26,582 bases of DNA from contig JAJDUT010000117.1 of NCBI GenBank assembly GCA_022826515.1, positions 1 to 26,582 on the forward strand, written 5' to 3'. The DNA comes from Candidatus Latescibacterota bacterium. GTDB lineage: Bacteria; Latescibacterota; UBA2968; UBA8231. The position numbers and the translations under genes are program-made. The notes under the pieces were generated by a model, which saw only the letters and a program-made list of their open reading frames with translations, ran no database searches and was not told the origin of the DNA. Of this stretch, positions 6,743-13,060 are shown one piece after another. Numbering within the stretch: position 1 is the stretch's first letter; the number at the start of each line of letters is the position of its first letter.

Positions 6743-8224
6743 TCAGCCTTTGAGTGCGCCGAGTTGGATGCCGCGCACGAAGAACCGCTGGCCAAAGACA
6801 AAGAGTACGATCATTGGCAGCATCATCAGCACACTTCCCGTCATCAACAGCGAGTAGTTGGTCCCCTGTGACGAATCGAAGTAGCGCAGAGCTACCGGCA
6901 GGACTCGCATGTGCTCGGAGTGGGTGACGATTAGCGGCCAGGTAAAGGACTGCCAAGTGCCCATAAAGGAGAAGATCGAGAGGGTGATCAACGCCGGCTT
7001 GGACAGGGGCATGACGATGCCCCAGAAAGTCTTCCAGAGATTAGCGCCGTCGATTTCAGCGGCCTCTTCGAGCCCTCTGGGCAGCCCAGTCATAAACTGG
7101 CGCATCATAAAGGTGCCAAAAGCAGTGAACATGGCTGGGATGATGAGCGCTTGGAACGAGTCGAGCCAGCCGAGGCTTTTGAGAATCACGTAATTGGGCA
7201 GCAAGGTGACGATCCCAGGGACCATCAAGGTGGCCAAGTAGAGTAGAAAGACGGCGTCGCGGTAGCGCCATTCGAGGCGGGCAAAGGCAAAGCCAGCCAT
7301 GGCCGAGGTTACCACTTGGCCGACCATCACGCAGACGGCGACAAAGAGGCTGTTCCAGCCGTAGAGCGAAAACTTGATGTCCTTGTCGCGCAAAACCCGG
7401 ATGTAGTTGGACCACATGAAGCGCGGCTCGCTGATCTGCAACACGTCACTACCGTACACAATCCGCAGTCCGTCCTCACCAGGGAAGCGGGCGTAGAGTA
7501 CGTCGCCTCCGACTTTTTCCGTTAGTGGGTCGTCGTCGCTTCTGAGCAGGGGAAAGGCCGAGCGAAAGGGAATAGTGTTGCCGTCGGCGTCGAGAATCGG
7601 CTCTTTGGCTTGGACGTCCAAAACCGGATCCCCGACGCGATCCCAGGAAATGTCGCGGTAGGTGTAAGCCTCGCCGTTGGCGCGCAACAGTGGGGTGCCG
7701 TCGGCAAGCTCGACCGAGGCCGGCGGTAGCTGCTCGGCCGTGCGCCAGTTTTTGCGCTGCTGCACGAGCCGCTGCTGCCACTTGTCGCGCAGAGCTTCGG
7801 TCAGCAGCAGGGGGACACCATCGACGAGGACTGGGTTCCAGCGGTTTTTGTACACGGCAAGGCCGCCTCGCTCTTCGACGTTTTTGCCGGGGATGGGCTG
7901 ACCTTCTGGGTCGTAGATCAGGCGGCCCTGCTGATCGCGGATGGGGTCGCCGGGGGCACCGAGTATCACTGGGTTGCCGAGGGTGATGCGGATTGGCTCG
8001 CCTTGAGCGTTGAGCAGCGGTTGGCCATCGCGGGTCCGCAGCAGGTCGCCTTCGTTGCCGAGGCGCACTTCCTGCGGCCAGACATGGCTCTGGAAAACCT
8101 CGTTTTCGCTCTTGAGCGAGGTGAGCACCATCCACAGGAACGGCACGAGCGTGGTAAAGCCGAAGAGGACGAGCAGCCCGTGGCTTAGCGAGTGGATCGC
8201 GGTCGTTTGCGCAACTTTGGCCAT
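6743..8224 (-). CDS. Carbohydrate ABC transporter permease, MalG type, with large periplasmic insert
   Basis: 493 residues, against about 275-280 for the family. Residues 1-50 (first membrane helix LLVLFGFTTLVPFLWMVL) and about 267-493 are an ordinary permease: SNYIRVL, several helices, the EAA loop EEAAEIDGANLWKTF that contacts the ATPase, and the usual end FFVRGIQLGALKG. Between them sits about 215 extra residues (roughly 52-266, positions 7427-8071), predicted outside the membrane. The insert holds several imperfect copies of a D-G-x-P-hydrophobic-L unit (DGQPLLNAQGEPI, DGTPLLRANGEAY, GDPVLDVQ, DADGNTIPF), resembling short beta-hairpin repeats. It is third in the operon, 12 bases after the MalF-type gene, with AAAGG upstream of ATG 8224. 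Transport of a sugar or oligosaccharide is inferred from family and from the neighbouring CBM9 gene. Confidence 0.9.
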   Translation of the reverse strand: MAKVAQTTAIHSLSHGLLVLFGFTTLVPFLWMVLTSLKSENEVFQSHVWPQEVRLGNEGDLLRTRDGQPLLNAQGEPIRITLGNPVILGAPGDPIRDQQGRLIYDPEGQPIPGKNVEERGGLAVYKNRWNPVLVDGVPLLLTEALRDKWQQRLVQQRKNWRTAEQLPPASVELADGTPLLRANGEAYTYRDISWDRVGDPVLDVQAKEPILDADGNTIPFRSAFPLLRSDDDPLTEKVGGDVLYARFPGEDGLRIVYGSDVLQISEPRFMWSNYIRVLRDKDIKFSLYGWNSLFVAVCVMVGQVVTSAMAGFAFARLEWRYRDAVFLLYLATLMVPGIVTLLPNYVILKSLGWLDSFQALIIPAMFTAFGTFMMRQFMTGLPRGLEEAAEIDGANLWKTFWGIVMPLSKPALITLSIFSFMGTWQSFTWPLIVTHSEHMRVLPVALRYFDSSQGTNYSLLMTGSVLMMLPMIVLFVFGQRFFVRGIQLGALKG

Positions 8225-8236
8225 GCGCCTTTCCCC

Positions 8237-9394
8237 TCAGTTGACCGCGCCCCGACCGAAGCGCCAGTTGAACAGCGTGATGGTAAATATGATGACAAAC
8301 ATAAACCAAGCCACGGCAGCCGCGTACCCGAACTCTAGATTTTCAAAGGCCGAGCGGTAGATGTAGTAGCCGAGCGTGACCGTGTTGTCCCCGTCCTTGC
8401 CCGGGCCGCCATTGGTCATCAAGTAGGCGATTTCAAAGCCTCCTTGCAGGCCGCCGATAATAGACATGACGCAGATAAAGAAGGTAGTAGGGGCGATCAT
8501 CGGCCACGTGATGTGCCAAAATTGCTGCCACTTAGAGGCTCCGTCGATGTCCGAGGCTTCGTACAGCTCCTCGGGCACATTGGCGAGGGCCGCGAGATAG
8601 AGGATCATGTTGCCCCCACCCATGGACGCCCAGATACCCATGAAGATGATGGCCGTCTTGGCCCAATAGGCGGCTTGTTCTATGCCCAGCCAAGAAAGCC
8701 AGCCCAAATCGACGCTGCTAGAAAGCCAGTTGGGCAAGTCGTCGATGCTGTTGAGACCAGCGAGGAGGGGCAGGCGTCCCGACAGCCAAGCCCAGAAGCC
8801 GCCGTACTCGTATGGGCCGATGATGACCCAATAGAGCGCAAAGGCCGAGAGGAGAGCGAACAGGACTTGGGCAGGTCGCTCAGACATGGCCTTGCGCGCT
8901 AGCGATTTCAGGACCAAGCCTATCAGCAAGAGGATCGCCACGCGTACGGCAAGCGAGAAGTAAGGCCACGAGAGGATGGGCAGCAGGACTGAGTTGACGA
9001 GGCCGTACTTGGGGTTGTAAAGCCACTTCCAGAGCAAGAACAGGGCAACCCCATTGGTGACGGTGGGGAGGTAGAAGACGGTGCGATAGACGATGATGCC
9101 GCGCAGCTTTTGCGAGAGGACGATGGCCAAGATGAGCGAGCCGCCGATGGATAGGGGCAAGCCTATCATTAGAAAGACCGTGTTGTAGAGATAGAACCAG
9201 AGCTTGGGATCGGTCAGCAGCCGAATGAAGTTGTCGAAGCCGATAAAGCGAGGCGCGGAAAACGTGTCCCACTGAAAAAACGCGAGGCCAAAGGAAAAGA
9301 ACACCGGCAGGGACGTGAAGATCAAAAACCCGGTCAGATTGGGCGCGAGAAAGAGCAGCGCCCAGCGCAGAATCCTCTTTTCGCGGGGCTTCAA
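8237..9394 (-). CDS. Carbohydrate ABC transporter permease, MalF/UgpA type, with extra membrane segments
   Basis: 385 residues, compared with about 290-310 usually. Family features: first helix LLFLAPNLTGFLIF, a periplasmic loop FIGFDNFIRLLTDP, the core helices, and the EAA loop EELYEASDIDGASKWQQF for ATPase contact. An extra region of about 90 residues (about 138-228, positions 8711-8983) lies where the family has only a short loop. It contains two hydrophobic stretches (VAILLLIGLVL and VLFALLSAFALYWVII), probably an added helical hairpin. The start is TTG 9394, overlapping the binding-protein stop by four bases (TTGA), with GGAG upstream; this indicates translational coupling. It forms the inner-membrane channel with the MalG-type partner. 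Confidence 0.9.
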   Translation of the reverse strand: MKPREKRILRWALLFLAPNLTGFLIFTSLPVFFSFGLAFFQWDTFSAPRFIGFDNFIRLLTDPKLWFYLYNTVFLMIGLPLSIGGSLILAIVLSQKLRGIIVYRTVFYLPTVTNGVALFLLWKWLYNPKYGLVNSVLLPILSWPYFSLAVRVAILLLIGLVLKSLARKAMSERPAQVLFALLSAFALYWVIIGPYEYGGFWAWLSGRLPLLAGLNSIDDLPNWLSSSVDLGWLSWLGIEQAAYWAKTAIIFMGIWASMGGGNMILYLAALANVPEELYEASDIDGASKWQQFWHITWPMIAPTTFFICVMSIIGGLQGGFEIAYLMTNGGPGKDGDNTVTLGYYIYRSAFENLEFGYAAAVAWFMFVIIFTITLFNWRFGRGAVN

Positions 9395-11100
9395 GCGTCC
9401 ATCTCCGCGCGTTGCCGCCGTGCGTAAAACGCCAGGCCGACGCCGATTGCCACTAGGAGGACTGCGATCCCGAGGAGATCGAATGCGTGGCTGCGGCTGG
9501 AGAGCGTGCGGTTGCGCTTGGCCTTGGCCAAGGACTCGCGCATGCGGACGGACATTTCGGTGACGGCTGCTTGGCCGACCGTGGGGTTGCTCACCGCGCT
9601 CTGGTCGGGCATGCGGCCGAGGAATCGGTAGGTCTGGCGGGCCGTTGAGTCGGCGGGCTGGTAAGCCGCGTTGATGAGGTTCGTGCCCAGCGCGCCCTGC
9701 AAACGGGTAATATCAAAAGCAGCTCCGTAGGCCGCGGCCTGCTCTGCGACTGGGTGCTCCATGGCGTCGAGCAGGGCCGAGCGGTGTTGGTCCTCGTCGG
9801 GGAATTCGGGATCGGGCTGCGAGAAATAGCGCTCCGAGAACTGCTTGCGGCTGCCGAAGGCGTCCGCATCCTTGGTCAACAGGTTGTTGAAATCCGGGCT
9901 GGACAAGTATTCTAAAAAGTAAAAGGCCTCCCGCTCGTGCTGCGTGCCCTTGCGGATGGCCGTCACCCGCCCGCCCATCTCGCCCGCCTTGCCCCGGTGG
10001 CGGCCGGTTTCGCTGATTTCGCCCCAAGGGCCGTCGCGCAGGCTCGGGTTGGCGCGGATCTCGGGATCGCTCATCCAGCGCTCCCACTCCTCATAGGGCA
10101 CGTAGCGGGGCATGGGGTAAATTTCGGTAGTAAAGCGGGCCTCGCGGCGCACCTTGATCAGCCCCCAGCGACCGATGAGGATAGTGCCCAGTTTGCCCGC
10201 CGAATACAGCCCCAAGATGGACTGCCCGCCCCAACCGCCTCCACCTGTTTGCGCGGATTGGTCTTCGGCCGAGGGCACGACGTGGAAGGTGTTGACCAAA
10301 TCGTACAGATATTGGGCGGCTATGGAACCGGCTGGAGAATCAAGGGCGATTTCAGTGCCATCGTCGCTGAGGAAGCTGCCACCGGCCTGGTAGATGAAGT
10401 TGTTCAACCCCCCGCCAAAGCCCGCCCCGCCCGAGCCAAAGGTTTCATAGCGCCGGCCATCGGCGCTCTTTTTGGTGAGGGCCTGACACAAGAGGACGTA
10501 GTCCCACCAAGTCCAGTGGTTCCACGGCAGGGGAGGCATGGCCAAGTTCTGCGCTTGGCGCTCGCGCTGGACGGCGTCGTAGAGCGAGCGGTTGAGAAAG
10601 GTGACGCTGACGGTGACGTTGTTGGGGACGGCAAAGATGCGAAAGCGCTCGTATTCGTCGGCTTCGGCTGGCACGTCGGCTATTGGCACGGCGAGGGCGT
10701 TGCGCCGGTGCAACCAGAAGTCGTCGAGGTTTAGCTTGGCCTCGCGCATGTAGTCGTTCAGTTCGACCATGACGCCCTTAGAGGCATAGAGCGCGAAGGT
10801 TGCATAACTATAAATGTCGAAGACGTCCGGCCCGGAGCCGGCCGCGGCTTGAGTGAGAATTTTTTGCACGTCCGCGCTTGGGTCGAGGACGACGCGCACT
10901 TTCTTGTCTTCGTAGAGCCGATTGAAGAGGGCCATTTGTTCGGTGCGTGCCGGATTGGGGTCGGAGGCCCAGCGGATGACAGTGTACTCGCCGCCTGCGG
11001 ACGGGTCGTCTGGATAGACGGATAAACCCCAGCGGTTAAGGGCGTACCAACCGACCAAGATCAGGGCGAGGACGGCGATGGTTGTAGATAGATCGCGCAA
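9391..11100 (-). CDS. Extracellular solute-binding protein of sugar ABC transporter, doubly membrane-anchored
   Basis: About 569 residues from TTG 11100. The fold is that of sugar-binding proteins (SBP family 1): VIRWASDPNPARTEQMALF, a DPSADVQKILTQAAAGSGPDVFDIY strand-helix region written here in part, and a later FLEYLSSPDFNNLL near the C-terminal lobe. It has an uncleaved-looking hydrophobic N-terminus (TTIAVLALILVGWYAL) and, unusually, a second hydrophobic helix at the very end (LLGIAVLLVAIGVGLAFYA) followed by RRQR. So it is probably tethered at both ends. The frame stays open to 11274, but an upstream start would place the coding region over the minus-strand promoter and the divergent promoter; TTG 11100 leaves a leader of about 29 bases. 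The ribosome site is weak, so the start is uncertain. First gene of the ABC operon. Confidence 0.82.
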   Translation of the reverse strand: MRDLSTTIAVLALILVGWYALNRWGLSVYPDDPSAGGEYTVIRWASDPNPARTEQMALFNRLYEDKKVRVVLDPSADVQKILTQAAAGSGPDVFDIYSYATFALYASKGVMVELNDYMREAKLNLDDFWLHRRNALAVPIADVPAEADEYERFRIFAVPNNVTVSVTFLNRSLYDAVQRERQAQNLAMPPLPWNHWTWWDYVLLCQALTKKSADGRRYETFGSGGAGFGGGLNNFIYQAGGSFLSDDGTEIALDSPAGSIAAQYLYDLVNTFHVVPSAEDQSAQTGGGGWGGQSILGLYSAGKLGTILIGRWGLIKVRREARFTTEIYPMPRYVPYEEWERWMSDPEIRANPSLRDGPWGEISETGRHRGKAGEMGGRVTAIRKGTQHEREAFYFLEYLSSPDFNNLLTKDADAFGSRKQFSERYFSQPDPEFPDEDQHRSALLDAMEHPVAEQAAAYGAAFDITRLQGALGTNLINAAYQPADSTARQTYRFLGRMPDQSAVSNPTVGQAAVTEMSVRMRESLAKAKRNRTLSSRSHAFDLLGIAVLLVAIGVGLAFYARRQRAEMDA

Positions 11101-11135
11101 GGAAAACCCGTTGAAGATGCGAGGCGAAAGGGCCA

Positions 11136-11163
11136 AGTGTAAAAAAAAATGCGAGATTGTCAA
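11136..11163 (-). promoter_or_regulatory. Sigma-70-like promoter of the ABC transporter operon
   Basis: On the minus strand, TTGACA (11163-11158) is followed by a 16-base spacer and TACACT (11141-11136). The -35 is perfect and the -10 matches 4 of 6. Eight bases of a nine-base T run (11141-11149) lie in the spacer. Predicted transcription starts near 11129, about 29 bases before TTG 11100. Confidence 0.55.
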
Positions 11164-11216
11164 TGCGGGAAGCCGAGAGCGACTCAATAAATATGGACGT
11201 AGGTGAATAAAATTGC

Positions 11217-11243
11217 TTGACAGGTATGTGAACAGGTTATAAA
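11217..11243 (+). promoter_or_regulatory. Sigma-70-like promoter of the CBM9/outer-membrane operon
   Basis: TTGACA at 11217-11222 is followed by TATAAA at 11238-11243 (15-base spacer) or by TAAATT at 11240-11245 (17-base spacer). It is divergent from the ABC promoter; the two -35 boxes are 53 bases apart, leaving room for a shared regulator site. Confidence 0.5.
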
Positions 11244-11281
11244 TTGACCGCTTCTTCGTCTCTCGTTCTATCAACCTTGCA

Positions 11282-11288
11282 AAGGAGG
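11282..11288 (+). promoter_or_regulatory. Shine-Dalgarno site that fixes the TTG 11295 start
   Basis: AAGGAGG, six bases before TTG 11295. It decides the start of the CBM9-like gene, since the same frame is open from TTG 11244. Confidence 0.75.
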
Positions 11289-11294
11289 GTTCCC

Positions 11295-12194
11295 TTGAAG
11301 AGACTAAGCCTTCTTGCCTTGGTGACAGTGATGGCTGCTTCGGCTGCTTTCGCGCATCAGGCTAACTATTTCATGCCGCAGATTCCCAATCCCGATAACA
11401 TGGTCGTTGACGGCAACGACGATGACTGGGGCTGGATTGATCCGGCTTTCGCCATTAACCCCGACACCATGTTCGAGATTCTCGGTAGTGAGTGGCCCCC
11501 GGCCAAAGACGACTGGGACTGCATTCTCTACGTGGCTTGGAGTTCGGCCCCCGACAATTCGCTCTACTACTTTGCTCGGGTTACCGATGACTCGCTGGGC
11601 CTCTTCGTCGAGAACCCCCAGGAGTATTGGAAGGACGACTCGCTGGAAATCATCGTCGATGCCGACCACTCGAGTGAGAATTTCAACGAGACCGAGATGA
11701 CCTCCGGCCAGCAGTACGGTATCCGCGTTCTGCCCGCTGCTGGTCAGAAGGACACTTGGATTTTCAACGTGCCGCAGGAGAGCATCCTGTGGTCCACCGA
11801 GCGTCCTTGGTTCGTCTATGAGTGGACCCTTGATCCGCCGGACGCCCGTCCGATGGAGCAGCCCGCTGGTAGCTCGGTGACCTATACCTATGAGGTCAAG
11901 CAGGCTGTGTGGACCTTCCACGACAAGACAGGTCCCGACGGCAGCGCCCGTCACAACTTCGCCTCCGACCAGATCATCGGTCTGACCTTCCAGTTTGACG
12001 AGACCGAGAATCCCGAGGTGGGCCGCGAAAAGCAGCCGGGTACGACGCCGGTTAACGGCGCGTTCCAGGACAACTCGAACGGCTCGGACTTCATCACGGT
12101 GGAGACCGAAGGCGCTACGGGTGGTACAGGCGGCACGGATACGGCAGTCGAAGCCGATAGCTGGGGTCGGATCAAAAGCCACATGGTCCAATAA
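11295..12194 (+). CDS. Secreted CBM9-like (DOMON-type) carbohydrate-binding protein
   Basis: 299 residues from TTG 11295. The signal peptide is MKRLSLLALVTVMAASAAFA. The mature part begins with a CBM9-like pattern: MVVDGNDDDWGWID, then ILYVAWSS, SLYYFARVTDDSLGLF and WKDDSLEIIVDAD, the usual order of strands in family 9 carbohydrate-binding modules that bind sugar ends. The rest (about 130-260) is beta-rich. The C-terminus has a Gly/Thr-rich linker (GATGGTGGTD) followed by SWGRIKSHMVQ, which could be an anchoring or sorting tail (inference). It is the first gene of a unit transcribed away from a sugar ABC transporter, so it is a good candidate for a surface or periplasmic glycan-capturing protein. 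Codon use is GC-rich and the gene has a strong ribosome site, suggesting high expression. Confidence 0.8.
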   Translation: MKRLSLLALVTVMAASAAFAHQANYFMPQIPNPDNMVVDGNDDDWGWIDPAFAINPDTMFEILGSEWPPAKDDWDCILYVAWSSAPDNSLYYFARVTDDSLGLFVENPQEYWKDDSLEIIVDADHSSENFNETEMTSGQQYGIRVLPAAGQKDTWIFNVPQESILWSTERPWFVYEWTLDPPDARPMEQPAGSSVTYTYEVKQAVWTFHDKTGPDGSARHNFASDQIIGLTFQFDETENPEVGREKQPGTTPVNGAFQDNSNGSDFITVETEGATGGTGGTDTAVEADSWGRIKSHMVQ

Positions 12195-12221
12195 GGCGCA
12201 CCCTAGCATCTTCTGTTAGAT

Positions 12222-12234
12222 CGCACATTGTGCG
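12222..12234. promoter_or_regulatory. Short dyad, possible operator
   Basis: CGCACA-T-TGTGCG, a perfect 6-bp inverted repeat with one central base, 28 bases after the CBM9-like stop. It could be a regulator site or a small RNA hairpin. Confidence 0.3.
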
Positions 12235-12238
12235 CAAG

Positions 12239-12286
12239 AGATAAAGAGAGGTGGAGGCGACTTCATCTCTCTTTATCTATCGCCTC
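12239..12286 (+). promoter_or_regulatory. Overlapping alternative hairpins in the CBM9-lipoprotein gap
   Basis: Hairpin A is a perfect 12-bp stem: AGATAAAGAGAG at 12239-12250 with CTCTCTTTATCT at 12267-12278, loop of 16. Hairpin B is 7 bp: GAGGCGA at 12254-12260 (in the loop of A) with TCGCCTC at 12280-12286. Only one nucleotide separates the A and B right arms, so both are unlikely to form together; they look mutually exclusive, as in attenuators. The 119-base intergenic stretch 12195-12313 contains nothing else except the dyad and the ribosome site before ATG 12314. Confidence 0.5.
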
Positions 12287-12313
12287 TGCATCGCTTTCAG
12301 GAAGGCATTCTCA

Positions 12314-13060
12314 ATGAGGATACGGAACATCGCAACGAGCGGGCTTTTGTCGGCTCTTTATCTGTTTGTGCTTGTCGGGTGCATCTCACAGGTGGGGCTG
12401 CGGCGCTTTGCAACGTTTCCCGAACCAGTTCCGCAACAAGACGAGGCCATGACCGTCCTCGATGATGGGACGATTGTCTATGCCAAGGATCGCTTGGAGA
12501 TCTCGCTACAGGTGTTGGATGACGGATTCCTCAATCGCCAGTTCGCGGCCGATTCAAGGAAGGGCGCTGAATCGACCAATCCATACACGTATGGCAATTG
12601 GAAGCCCTGGGGCCAAGACTGGACTCCAGCGCGCTTTACTGTGGTCTTGCTGAAGGTCAAAAACTACGAGTATCCCAAGGTTTTCATCGACCCCAAGGCA
12701 CTTGTGGTCACTACATCGAACAACCGAGTGTACAATGCGCTCGACGGCGGACAGCTCGAAGATCTATTCAGCCCGTATTTGCGGGCTTATGCTGGCAATC
12801 AGCGGCGGCAGTTTGAGGCTACCACCGACCTGCTCAAACGCACCGTCTATCCGCCTGACATAGTCTTTTCCGGTCAAGAGGAAGTCGGGTATATCGTCTT
12901 TCCGGTTTTGCACCGAGACGTGAGCAACTTCACCGTCAACGTGCCGGACATGGCCGTGCGGTTCGACTACAAGGGCGAACCGGTGGAGACCATTGACTTA
13001 GCATTTAAGTTCCAACGCGAAGTTTACTACGCTCTTCATCCCCGTGCGGAGACGCCGTAA
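12314..13060 (+). CDS. Lipoprotein of unknown function
   Basis: 248 residues from ATG 12314, preceded by AGGAAGG (12299-12305). The N-terminus MRIRNIATSGLLSALYLFVLVGC is a lipoprotein signal with lipobox LVGC; Ile follows the cysteine, so no inner-membrane Asp+2 retention signal is seen. The mature protein is beta-rich (TVVLLKVKNYEYPKVFIDP, YIVFPVLHRDVSNFTVNV, AVRFDYKGEPVETIDLAFKF) with two distinctive aromatic stretches (NPYTYGNWKPWGQDW). The ending, a sandwich-like fold with a FPVL-H-D motif, resembles other bacterial envelope lipoproteins but I do not recognise a named family. It overlaps the next gene by one base (TAATG), so it is co-translated with the secreted FlgD-Ig-tailed protein. 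A longer form from GTG 12251 would cover hairpin A and bury the signal peptide, so it is not favoured. Confidence 0.8.
   Translation: MRIRNIATSGLLSALYLFVLVGCISQVGLRRFATFPEPVPQQDEAMTVLDDGTIVYAKDRLEISLQVLDDGFLNRQFAADSRKGAESTNPYTYGNWKPWGQDWTPARFTVVLLKVKNYEYPKVFIDPKALVVTTSNNRVYNALDGGQLEDLFSPYLRAYAGNQRRQFEATTDLLKRTVYPPDIVFSGQEEVGYIVFPVLHRDVSNFTVNVPDMAVRFDYKGEPVETIDLAFKFQREVYYALHPRAETP

Noticed and set aside
7427..8071. Frameshift or gene fusion as cause of the MalG insert
   Set aside because: The frame is continuous, codon use is like the neighbours, and permease sequence resumes in frame on both sides.
11101..11274. Upstream extension of the binding-protein frame
   Set aside because: It would cross both divergent promoters and the ribosome region of the CBM9 gene; the added residues show no signal peptide.
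12239..12286. H-type pseudoknot formed by hairpins A and B together
   Set aside because: Only one nucleotide would have to span a 12-bp stem, which is not sterically possible with full stems; alternative structures are more likely.
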